NCBI GenBank assembly: GCA_019413245.1
Contig: DXNX01000159.1
Span: 1-5,081, forward strand
Direction of reading: 5' to 3'
DNA from: Oscillospiraceae bacterium
GTDB lineage: Bacteria > Bacillota > Clostridia > Oscillospirales > Ruminococcaceae
DNA length: 5,081 nt
The translations under genes were made by a program, and so were the position numbers. Under the pieces are notes generated by a model, which did no database searches, was not told where the DNA came from, and was given only the letters and a program-made list of their open reading frames with translations. How positions within the stretch are numbered: the stretch's first letter is position 1; every line of letters starts with the position of its first letter. This document shows, one piece after another, positions 1 to 5,081 of the stretch.

Positions 1-119
1 GTACATTCTGGGCCAGTGGGACTTTCTGGACTTCACGCTGGAAGAGGGCCCGGGGGCAGAGAACGCCCGGGCCCACTTCCAGCGTGAAGTCCAGAAAGTC
101 CCACTGGCCCAGAATGTAC
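1..119. repeat. Near-perfect fold-back inverted repeat at the left edge
   Basis: Each base i in 1-44 is the exact complement of base 120-i in 76-119, giving 44-bp perfect arms. One mismatch follows (A at both 45 and 75), then a further 9 matching pairs, GGGCCCGGG at 46-54 against CCCGGGCCC at 66-74. The central 11 bases (55-65) are unpaired. The right arm is ordinary prmC coding sequence on the minus strand, so the left arm is the same prmC segment turned round. The turning point sits on a GC-only short inverted repeat, as expected when a 3' end folds back and primes on itself. It is most likely an amplification or assembly chimera at a contig end. A real inverted duplication is possible but would destroy an essential-type gene. 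Confidence 0.9.
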
Positions 120-343
120 TGCAAGGGTTCTCGGGCAGCGCGGCGGGCGGCCAGGGCCGACAGGGCCGCGGCATGTGCGGGGTCCAGAGGGGTATTGTCC
201 AGGCGGGGGTCACGGCCCACCGCCAGCCGGTACAGTTCCCGGGCGTCAAAGGCGGCATCGGGCACACCGGCGGTTTCCAGCGCGGTGCGCACCGCCCGCA
301 GGGCCTCCCGGGGCAGCAGGCCGGTCAGCGGCAGATCAGTCAC
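1..343 (-). CDS. prmC: Peptide chain release factor N5-glutamine methyltransferase (PrmC/HemK), 5' part only
   Basis: PrmC methylates the glutamine of the GGQ motif in release factors RF1 and RF2, using S-adenosylmethionine, in the cytoplasm. The readable part begins MTDLPLTGLLPREALR at a GTG (343-341). The first 70 or so residues are an Ala/Leu-rich helical stretch that fits the PrmC N-terminal substrate-binding domain. It is followed by REPLQYILGQWDFLDFTL (residues 71-88) and EVGPGVLCPR (89-98), the conserved lead-in to the methyltransferase fold (family form: P-x-Q-Y-I-x-G, then V-x-P-G-V-L-x-P-R). The SAM-binding motifs and the catalytic NPPY lie outside the window. The usual family length is about 280 residues. 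The start overlaps the last 8 bases of the DUF1385 gene (CGTGACTGA), suggesting translational coupling; a GGAGGAGG ribosome site lies 12 nt upstream. From about residue 99 (positions below about 49) the frame stays open but encodes a reversed copy of the gene's own sequence, so it is probably not real protein. The family call rests on the N-terminal motifs and the gene order. Confidence 0.83.
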   Translation of the reverse strand, partial: MTDLPLTGLLPREALRAVRTALETAGVPDAAFDARELYRLAVGRDPRLDNTPLDPAHAAALSALAARRAAREPLQYILGQWDFLDFTLEVGPGVLCPRALFQREVQKVPLAQNV

Positions 344-1292
344 GGTTCCAGGCGGCCTCCTCCGGATTTTCGGGCAGGACGGGCTTGACGGCGGCAATGG
401 CCACCTCGATCATATCGTCCTCCGGTTCAAAGGTGGTCAGGCGCTGCAGCCACAGCCCCGGCACCGCCACGGCCCGGGCCAGCCAGCAGTTGGAGCGGCC
501 GGACCAGCGCAGGATTTCATAGGAGATGGCCACCAGCAGAGGCAGCATGGCCAGCTTGTACAGCACTCGCATGCCGGTGCTGGTCCAGGGCAGCACCGCA
601 TACAGCACGATGCTGATAAGCAGCACCAGGATCAGGAAGCTGGTGCCGCAGCGGGGATGGAACCGGGTGTGGCGGCGGATGTTTTCCACCGTCAGTTCTT
701 CCCCGGCCTCATAGCAGGCGATGGTCTTGTGCTCGGCACCGTGATAGGCAAAGACCCGGTGAATCTCCTTGGTGCGGGTGCACAGAAACATATAACCCAG
801 GAAGATGGCCAGCTTGAACACGGCTTCCAGGATGACCCGCGGCCACCGGCCCATGGGAATGACCTTGGCCAGCAGTCCGGTGAGGAAGGTGGGCAGATAC
901 ATAAACAGAAACAGCGCCAGCACCACACCCAGCAGGGCCGAAATGGTCATAAGGGCGTTCTGGAAGGCGGGGCCGGTGTGTTCATCCAGCCACTTGTCAA
1001 AGCGGGACTGTTCGGCCTCCTGTTCCTCCTCGGTCATGGCGATGTCGGCGCTGTGCATCAGGTACTTGTACCCGCTGCACAGGTTTTCCACCATATTGCA
1101 GACCCCGCGCACCAGGGGGATCTTGTTGTACCAGTGGGTGTGGACATCCTCATAGGTGAGGTCGATGGTGCCGTCGGGACGGCGCACCGCGCAGCAGATC
1201 TTTTTCGGGCCGCGCATCATGATGCCTTCCATCAGGGCCTGGCCGCCCACACTGGTACGGAATTTTTCGGTCGGACGCAATTCTTGGGGCAT
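336..1292 (-). CDS. DUF1385 family (YqhQ-like) integral membrane protein
   Basis: This 318-residue protein carries the signatures of the DUF1385 family, to which B. subtilis YqhQ belongs: SVGGQALMEGIMMRGPK at residues 14-30, FAYHGAEHKTIACYE at 181-195, and FHPRCGTSF at 211-219. The conserved His, Glu and Cys residues in these motifs have led the family to be described as a predicted metal-dependent enzyme, but I know of no established reaction. Hydrophobic segments lie at roughly 113-142, 155-171, 218-236 and 243-260, so it should sit in the cytoplasmic membrane with the HGAEHK motif between membrane segments. The ATG at 1292 is chosen because the family's N-terminal motif begins about 14 residues after it and an AAAGGAG site lies upstream, although at a long 12-nt spacing. 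An open frame extends further upstream only as an antisense-phase reading of the kinase gene. It starts 26 bp after the kinase stop and overlaps prmC by 8 bases. The DUF1385-prmC order is common in Clostridia. Confidence 0.92.
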   Translation of the reverse strand: MPQELRPTEKFRTSVGGQALMEGIMMRGPKKICCAVRRPDGTIDLTYEDVHTHWYNKIPLVRGVCNMVENLCSGYKYLMHSADIAMTEEEQEAEQSRFDKWLDEHTGPAFQNALMTISALLGVVLALFLFMYLPTFLTGLLAKVIPMGRWPRVILEAVFKLAIFLGYMFLCTRTKEIHRVFAYHGAEHKTIACYEAGEELTVENIRRHTRFHPRCGTSFLILVLLISIVLYAVLPWTSTGMRVLYKLAMLPLLVAISYEILRWSGRSNCWLARAVAVPGLWLQRLTTFEPEDDMIEVAIAAVKPVLPENPEEAAWNRD

Positions 1293-1318
1293 AAGACAGA
1301 ATGTCTCCTTTGTTGGTT

Positions 1319-2761
1319 TCAGATGGGTTCGTGCAGGTGTTCCTGCCCGGGACGGTACAGCGGCAGGGTGATGAGCACCGTGGTGCCCTGTCCCAGCGTG
1401 CTGGTGATGTCGGTGGTGCCGCCCAGGGCGGTGACGATGGCATCCACCACCGCCAGGCCGATACCCGACCCGCGCACCGAGTTTTTGCCTTTGAAGAATT
1501 TGACCTTGACCTTTTCCAGGTCTTCGGGGGAGATGCCCCGGCCCTGGTCCCGGATGGACACGGTAACGTTGGAGGGGTTCCTGGTCAGGGTCAGGAAGAT
1601 GGACCCGCCGGGCGGAGAATATTTGATGGCATTGTCCAGCACATTGATGAACACCTGCCGCAGACGGGCGGGATCCGCCCACACCGGGAAGGGTTCGGGC
1701 GGCTCCTCATACACCAGGCGCAAGCCCTCCTGCCGGATACGTCCCTCCACGAACAGGGCCGCGTCGGTGGCTTCGGCCACCAGGTCCAGCACCTGACAGT
1801 CCAGCTTGATGCCGTTCTGCAGGCGGGAAAAGTCCAGCAGTTCCTCCACCATGGCATACAGGCGGTCGGTCTCGGCCCCGATGACTTCCAGACCCTTGCG
1901 GTAGTTTTCATCATTGGGGTCCTTGAGGGCGGCGATGGTCTCCACCCAGCCCTTGATGGAGGTCAGGGGGGTGCGCAGTTCATGGCTCACCGAGGAGATG
2001 AACTCGTTTTTCATCCGGTCGGTCTCGGTCAGATGTTCGGCCATCTCGTTGATGGTATGGCACAGTCGGCCGATCTCATCGTTATAGCGGGTATCGGGCA
2101 AGCGGGTCTGCAAATCGCCCCCGGCAATGCGGTTGGCGATGACCTCCACCTGTCCCAGCGGCCGCACGATGGAGCGGATAAAGAACAGGCCGCTCCACAG
2201 GGCAAAGGCCAGGGCTACCAGCACCACGCCGCCCGAAATCAGCACCATATTCCACCACTGGCGGTCGGCCAGGGTCAGGCTGGTGACCAGGCGCATGGCG
2301 GTGATGTTGCCCGCGTCGTAGGGGACCAGCTCGGTGACGGCCATGACCCGCTCCCCGTCCGGCGTGCGGAAGATGGCCCGGCCCACGCCGTCGGAACTGA
2401 CCAGGGCGTGGTAGTAGTCCACCCCTTCGGTGAGGTTTTCGTTGATGGTGCCGCTGGAGGTGGCCAGTACCACGCCGTTCTGGTCCAGCAGCATGAATTC
2501 AAACTTGTCTTTTTCCTCGAACTGTTCCACCGTGCGCCGCAGGGACTGGGCCCGGCTGGCAGCGTTGCTGTCGCTGTCTCCGGCAGTACCGGTGGCCTGC
2601 AGACGGCCGATAAAGGTGGAAAAACGGCTTTCCATGGCACGTTCAATGCCGCCGTACAGGTTCTGGTATCCGAAATACAGGAACAGGCCCTCGGCCAGGG
2701 CCAGGATCAGCACCGTGATGAGCAGGCTGCCCCGCAGCCAGCGCTTGGTGATGCTTTGCAC
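1319..2761 (-). CDS. Membrane sensor histidine kinase (extracytoplasmic sensor, HAMP, HisKA, HATPase)
   Basis: This 480-residue kinase is the sensor half of a two-component system. Order of parts: basic N-terminus, membrane helix at about 12-30, extracytoplasmic region about 33-168, second helix about 171-194, HAMP linker about 196-247, dimerisation/phosphoacceptor domain with SVSHELRTPL (His260), then an ATPase domain with an N box around NVLDNAIKYSP (Asn377), G1 DQGRGI (405-410) and G2 GSGIGL (431-436). The stretch FEFMLLDQNGVVLATSS (87-103) looks like the core strands of a Cache/PAS-like sensor fold; the ligand is unknown. The lid is short and Lys-rich (KVKVKFFKGKNSV, about 417-429) instead of the common FERFYR form. 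I believe this variant occurs in a Clostridia kinase subgroup. The start is GTG at 2761: an in-frame TGA lies 21 bases upstream of it, and an AAAGGGGG site sits 8 nt before it. It follows the response regulator by 42 bp, so the two are almost certainly partners. Confidence 0.95.
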   Translation of the reverse strand: MQSITKRWLRGSLLITVLILALAEGLFLYFGYQNLYGGIERAMESRFSTFIGRLQATGTAGDSDSNAASRAQSLRRTVEQFEEKDKFEFMLLDQNGVVLATSSGTINENLTEGVDYYHALVSSDGVGRAIFRTPDGERVMAVTELVPYDAGNITAMRLVTSLTLADRQWWNMVLISGGVVLVALAFALWSGLFFIRSIVRPLGQVEVIANRIAGGDLQTRLPDTRYNDEIGRLCHTINEMAEHLTETDRMKNEFISSVSHELRTPLTSIKGWVETIAALKDPNDENYRKGLEVIGAETDRLYAMVEELLDFSRLQNGIKLDCQVLDLVAEATDAALFVEGRIRQEGLRLVYEEPPEPFPVWADPARLRQVFINVLDNAIKYSPPGGSIFLTLTRNPSNVTVSIRDQGRGISPEDLEKVKVKFFKGKNSVRGSGIGLAVVDAIVTALGGTTDITSTLGQGTTVLITLPLYRPGQEHLHEPI

Positions 2762-2803
2762 GCGGGGTTCCCCCTTTCTTCAGGCGCATGCGAAGGTGAA
2801 AAA

Positions 2804-3505
2804 TCAGGGGCTCCAGCGGTAGCCGTATCCCCAGACCGTCAGGATATGGGTGGGGCTGCTGGGCTCGTCCTCGATCTTCATGCGCAGACGGCGGATGTTC
2901 ACATCCACGATCTTCACGTCGCCGTAGTAGCCCTTGCCCCAGACGCCTTCCAGGATTTTTTCCCGCACCAGGGCCGCGCCGGGGTTGCGGAAAAACAGCT
3001 CCATGATCTGGAACTCCACCTGGGTCAGGTCGATGGGTTTGCCGGCCTTGTACAGCACCCGGCTCTTTTCGTCCAGCACAAAGCTGCCGCTGACCAGCTG
3101 GTCGGGCCCGGAACCGTCCCGGCTGTCGCCGGCATTGCGGTGGACACGGCGGGCCAGGGCTTCCACCCGGGCGATGAGTTCGGACACCGAGAAAGGCTTG
3201 GTGATATAGTCGTCGGCGCCGATGGACAGGCCCCGGATCTTGTCGGTCTCCTGTCCCTTGGCGGACACGATGATGATGCCGATGTCAGGGTCATCCCGCC
3301 GGATGGTCTCACACAGGGAAAGGCCGTCCATACCGGGCAGCATCAGGTCCAGCAGGGCCGCATCGCAGGGCGGGTTGGCGTGCAGCAGTTCCAGGGCACG
3401 CTCGGCGCTGGGGGCTTCCAGCACCTCCCATCCGGCCATGCGCAGGTTCAGCACCTCCATTTCGCGGATGCTGTTTTCGTCCTCCACTACCAGGACTCGT
3501 TTCAT
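2804..3505 (-). CDS. OmpR/PhoB-family DNA-binding response regulator
   Basis: This 233-residue protein is the output half of the two-component system. The receiver domain (about 1-120) has every expected residue: Glu8 and Asp9 of the acidic pocket, the phosphoacceptor Asp53 in LLDLMLPGMDG, the switch Ser81 in IIIVSA, Tyr100, and Lys103 in ITKPF. A linker of about 15 residues (NAGDSRDGSGPD) leads to an OmpR-type winged helix (about 138-233), with FRNPGAALVREKILEGVWG, the recognition helix region VDVNIRRLRMKIED, and the wing ending HILTVWGYGYRW. Length is normal for the family. The ATG at 3505 is preferred because an AAAGGAG site lies 8 nt upstream and the product then starts MKRVLVVEDE, as is typical. 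An in-frame ATG two codons earlier would leave too little spacing. It lies 39 bp after the lipoprotein gene and 42 bp before the kinase gene. Its target promoter is unknown; the repeats at 4955-5008 are one candidate, but unproven. Confidence 0.96.
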   Translation of the reverse strand: MKRVLVVEDENSIREMEVLNLRMAGWEVLEAPSAERALELLHANPPCDAALLDLMLPGMDGLSLCETIRRDDPDIGIIIVSAKGQETDKIRGLSIGADDYITKPFSVSELIARVEALARRVHRNAGDSRDGSGPDQLVSGSFVLDEKSRVLYKAGKPIDLTQVEFQIMELFFRNPGAALVREKILEGVWGKGYYGDVKIVDVNIRRLRMKIEDEPSSPTHILTVWGYGYRWSP

Positions 3506-3544
3506 ACACATAACTCCTTTCAATGGCAAGGAAGTTTGCTTGGT

Positions 3545-4861
3545 TCAGGGCAATACGGTCACACCGGACAGAATATCATCCAGCGTCAGACCGTAATATT
3601 CGGTCAGGATGCGCGCCTGCAGCTGACGGCTGCCGATGGTGGCCACCCGGCTGTATTTATCGGTGCGCAGATCAGTCTCGGCGGGGTCGATGACCCGCAG
3701 TTCGCAGTACATCACATCTCCGGCCAGATTGCAGATGATCCAGCCGCTGTCATCGGCATTGGATTTGAGTGAGACATTGCCGTGCATGGATTCCGGCAGA
3801 CGCAGGAAAAAATGCTGTTCACTGTCATACACGCCGAAGATGTTGTTGCCGCCCTCGGAGGTGGCATAATCCTTCCACAGCAGGAATTGCAGCTGGTTGG
3901 CCAGCTCTTCGGGGATGGTACCGCCGTCCGCCACCTCGGTGGGGATGTCAATGGTGCCGTTATTGTCCACATCCATGCTCAGCAGATCGGTGTCATAGCG
4001 CTGGGTGGCGCGGAAGACATCGGCCACGCCGGGGGGATTGTAGGTTTTCAAAAATCCGCTGTCCGCATCATAGATGATGATGCTGGAGGCCAGGCTGGAC
4101 GCCGAACCGGTCCAGCCATCCACCACCAGATAGGAAGCGCCGTCCTCCCCCACCCCGGCATGCAGACCCGCACAGCCGCTGTAATAGCCCTCGCCCACGG
4201 CCAGGGTCTGGGCCGCCAGGAAGGTATCGCCGCCGGTGTAGGTCAGCAATTGCAGGTTGATGCCGCCGTTTTCCGTTTCGGTGGGCAGGGCCAGGACCAG
4301 GTCCTCGGTTCCGTCGCCGCCGTCGGTCACATCGGCCACCAGCATGTCGGTATAGCTCTGCTTGTTGACGGTCTGCAGTGTCTCGTCACTGTTGTACAGG
4401 TAGACCACCATATACCGGTCACCCTGGGCACTGTCATACCCCACCAGCAATTGCAGGGACTCGGCGTCCCGCAGGTGAGCGTAACTGACCGTTTCCACCT
4501 CACTGGAAAGGCCTTCGATATGCTGGGATACCCGCCAGCCGGAGTCGGTGGGTTCCAGAATGGCCAGCCAGACATTGGCACCGCCGGATTCCACGGTGTA
4601 CAGCACCGCGGCTTCCTGGGTGCCGTCCCCGTCCCAGTCCCCGAACAGGAACGGGGAGAGGAAATCGCCGCTGGCCGGATATTTCAGCGTAGCCACGCCG
4701 TCCAGATAGCTGTTCAGCGCTTTCTGCACGGCGCTGGTCTCACCCGACAGGCGGGGGGCACGCAGCAGGCTTTCGGTTTCGCCGCCGGGCAGTCCGTTGC
4801 AGCCGGTCAGACACAAGGTCAGGGCCAGGGCCGCCGCAGCCGCCCTGCGTGCAAGAGCCAT
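3545..4861 (-). CDS. Secreted lipoprotein with Asp-rich FG-GAP/VCBS-like motifs, unknown function
   Basis: This 438-residue protein begins with a lipoprotein signal: MALARR, a hydrophobic core (AAAAALALTLCL), then the lipobox LTGC with the modified Cys at 21. The mature protein should be anchored on the outer face of the membrane. It holds three Asp-rich loops followed by beta strands, resembling FG-GAP/VCBS or EF-hand-like calcium loops: DWDGDGTQEAAVLY (75-88), DVTDGGDGTEDLVLAL (177-192) and DVDNNGTIDIPTEV (297-310). The intervening stretches are rich in short beta strands, which fits a propeller-like or integrin-like fold. I do not recognise a catalytic motif. The start ATG at 4861 has an AAAGGAGG site 7 nt upstream. 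An in-frame ATG at 4887 would add MKRRKGGTR but has no ribosome site. It is the first gene after the promoter at 4902-4930 and is followed after 39 bp by the response regulator, so it may sense or modulate for the two-component system; that role is inference. Confidence 0.87.
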   Translation of the reverse strand: MALARRAAAAALALTLCLTGCNGLPGGETESLLRAPRLSGETSAVQKALNSYLDGVATLKYPASGDFLSPFLFGDWDGDGTQEAAVLYTVESGGANVWLAILEPTDSGWRVSQHIEGLSSEVETVSYAHLRDAESLQLLVGYDSAQGDRYMVVYLYNSDETLQTVNKQSYTDMLVADVTDGGDGTEDLVLALPTETENGGINLQLLTYTGGDTFLAAQTLAVGEGYYSGCAGLHAGVGEDGASYLVVDGWTGSASSLASSIIIYDADSGFLKTYNPPGVADVFRATQRYDTDLLSMDVDNNGTIDIPTEVADGGTIPEELANQLQFLLWKDYATSEGGNNIFGVYDSEQHFFLRLPESMHGNVSLKSNADDSGWIICNLAGDVMYCELRVIDPAETDLRTDKYSRVATIGSRQLQARILTEYYGLTLDDILSGVTVLP

Positions 4862-4901
4862 GCGCGTACCTCCTTTCCGCCGTTTCATGATATACAAAGT
4901 C

Positions 4902-4930
4902 AGTATACCACAAACCGCTCCTGCCCGCAA
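4902..4930 (-). promoter_or_regulatory. Sigma-A type promoter for the lipoprotein-led operon
   Basis: On the minus strand there is a -35 TTGCGG (4930-4925), a 17-bp spacer, and a -10 TATACT (4907-4902) that matches the consensus at five of six positions. TGG stands directly before the -10, forming an extended -10 element. Transcription would start near 4895, giving a leader of about 34 nt before the ATG at 4861. The next genes downstream have gaps of 42 bp or less, so this is probably the main promoter for all five minus-strand genes. It also argues against a longer lipoprotein reading frame that opens at 5011. Confidence 0.68.
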
Positions 4931-4954
4931 TGTGCGGACGTACTCCCCCGCTTT

Positions 4955-5008
4955 TTGCAAAGTGTGCTTGACAGTTTTTGCAAAGCATGGCATGCTGAAA
5001 TTGCAAAG
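4955..5008. repeat. Three TTGCAAAG direct repeats at exact 23-bp period, probable operator array
   Basis: TTGCAAAG occurs at 4955-4962, 4978-4985 and 5001-5008, each start exactly 23 bases after the last. The first two copies extend to TTTTTGCAAAG. Each copy runs into a region with dyad character: copy 3 gives CAAAGC-AC-GCTTTG (5004-5017, perfect 6-bp arms), copy 2 adjoins AGCATG-G-CATGCT (4984-4996), and copy 1 continues TGTGCTTG, a weaker version of copy 3. The array lies in the divergent intergenic region, over the -35/-10 of the plus-strand promoter and about 25 bp upstream of the -35 of the minus-strand promoter. Tandem spaced sites like this are typical of cooperative regulator binding, but the protein is unknown. 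Confidence 0.6.
4968..4996 (+). promoter_or_regulatory. Putative promoter of the divergent plus-strand gene
   Basis: A perfect -35 TTGACA (4968-4973) is followed by a 17-bp spacer and CATGCT (4991-4996) in the -10 position. The -10 is poor (three of six) but is preceded by TGG, giving an extended -10. The start of transcription would be near 5003, leaving a leader of about 30 nt before the ATG at 5033. The -10 forms one half of the palindrome AGCATG-G-CATGCT (4984-4996), and TTGCAAAG repeats lie before, within and after the promoter, so a regulator bound there should affect RNA polymerase directly. The weak -10 is the main doubt. Confidence 0.5.
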
Positions 5009-5032
5009 CACGCTTTGAAGGAGGTTTCTGCC

Positions 5033-5081
5033 ATGCGCACATCCCCCAAAAATCTGATCGCTGCCGTCAGCGGCTATGTTC
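5033..5081 (+). CDS. Start of a divergent gene, product unknown (first 16 codons)
   Basis: A GAAGGAGG ribosome site (5018-5025) is followed after 7 nt by ATG at 5033 and an open frame to the window edge, reading MRTSPKNLIAAVSGYV. A promoter and a repeat array stand directly upstream, so a real gene start is likely. The short visible stretch is basic at first and then mildly hydrophobic. It is too little to assign a family, and I do not recognise it. Its position opposite the lipoprotein-regulator-kinase operon makes it a candidate for shared control. Confidence 0.65.
   Translation, partial: MRTSPKNLIAAVSGYV

Noticed and set aside
1333..1346. Hairpin GCAGG-TGTT-CCTGC at the end of the kinase gene
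   Set aside because: The stem is only 5 bp and no T run follows it on the minus strand, so it does not look like a terminator; it lies in coding sequence and may be chance.
1293..1682. Longer DUF1385 frame reaching back to 1682
   Set aside because: The extra 130 codons overlap the kinase catalytic domain in another frame, and the family's N-terminal motif sits just after the ATG at 1292.
84..1796. Plus-strand open frame of 570 codons antisense to prmC, DUF1385 and the end of the kinase gene
   Set aside because: Same cause: a mirror of real minus-strand genes, with a biased composition and no domain. It also begins inside the suspected fold-back region.
2785..2792. Palindrome CGCATGCG in the regulator-kinase gap
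   Set aside because: It is 8 bases long, occurs once and has no promoter elements around it. It is too short to support an operator call.
1301..3772. Very long plus-strand open frame (823 codons) antisense to kinase, regulator and lipoprotein genes
   Set aside because: It is an antisense reading of genes with clear family motifs. G+C-rich codon third positions remove stops from the opposite strand. The translation is Gln/His/Gly/Asp-rich low-information sequence with no recognisable domain, and it crosses three real gene boundaries.
4862..5011. Longer lipoprotein start at 5011, adding 50 residues
   Set aside because: It would begin upstream of the promoter at 4902-4930 and bury the lipobox signal inside the protein. 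The ATG at 4861 has an AAAGGAGG site and gives a proper lipoprotein signal.

Overview
The window reads as a piece of a G+C-rich, low-complexity-free bacterial chromosome, most likely a gut-type Clostridia (Bacillota; Oscillospiraceae/Ruminococcaceae style). The reasons are strong AAAGGAGG-type ribosome sites before most genes, a DUF1385/YqhQ-type gene directly followed by prmC (a usual Clostridia pairing), a lipobox lipoprotein, and a Gram-positive style OmpR/PhoR-type two-component pair. The taxonomic call is inference; no marker gene is complete enough to go further.

Layout. Nearly everything lies on the minus strand in one tightly packed run, read from right to left: a promoter near 4902-4930; a lipoprotein with Asp-rich FG-GAP/VCBS-like motifs (3545-4861); an OmpR-family response regulator (2804-3505); a membrane sensor histidine kinase (1319-2761); a DUF1385 membrane protein (336-1292); and the start of prmC, the release-factor glutamine methyltransferase (from 343, cut by the window edge). 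The gaps are 39, 42 and 26 bp, followed by an 8-base overlap, and no convincing strong terminator is seen between the genes, so a single operon is likely. On the right a divergent plus-strand gene starts at 5033, and only 16 codons are visible. The 171-bp divergent intergenic region holds a promoter on each strand and three copies of TTGCAAAG spaced exactly 23 bp apart, which overlap the plus-strand promoter.

How the genes may work together (inference): the exported lipoprotein, the kinase with its extracytoplasmic sensor domain and the DNA-binding regulator look like a three-part envelope-sensing unit, placed at the head of a transcript that also carries a housekeeping translation gene (prmC) and its usual DUF1385 partner.

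Caution on the left edge: bases 1-54 are a near-perfect reversed copy of bases 66-119. It breaks prmC just after its conserved Pro-Arg motif and looks like a fold-back chimera at a contig end rather than native sequence. No RNA genes, CRISPR arrays or insertion sequences were seen. Apart from the divergent region there is no gene-free stretch of note.
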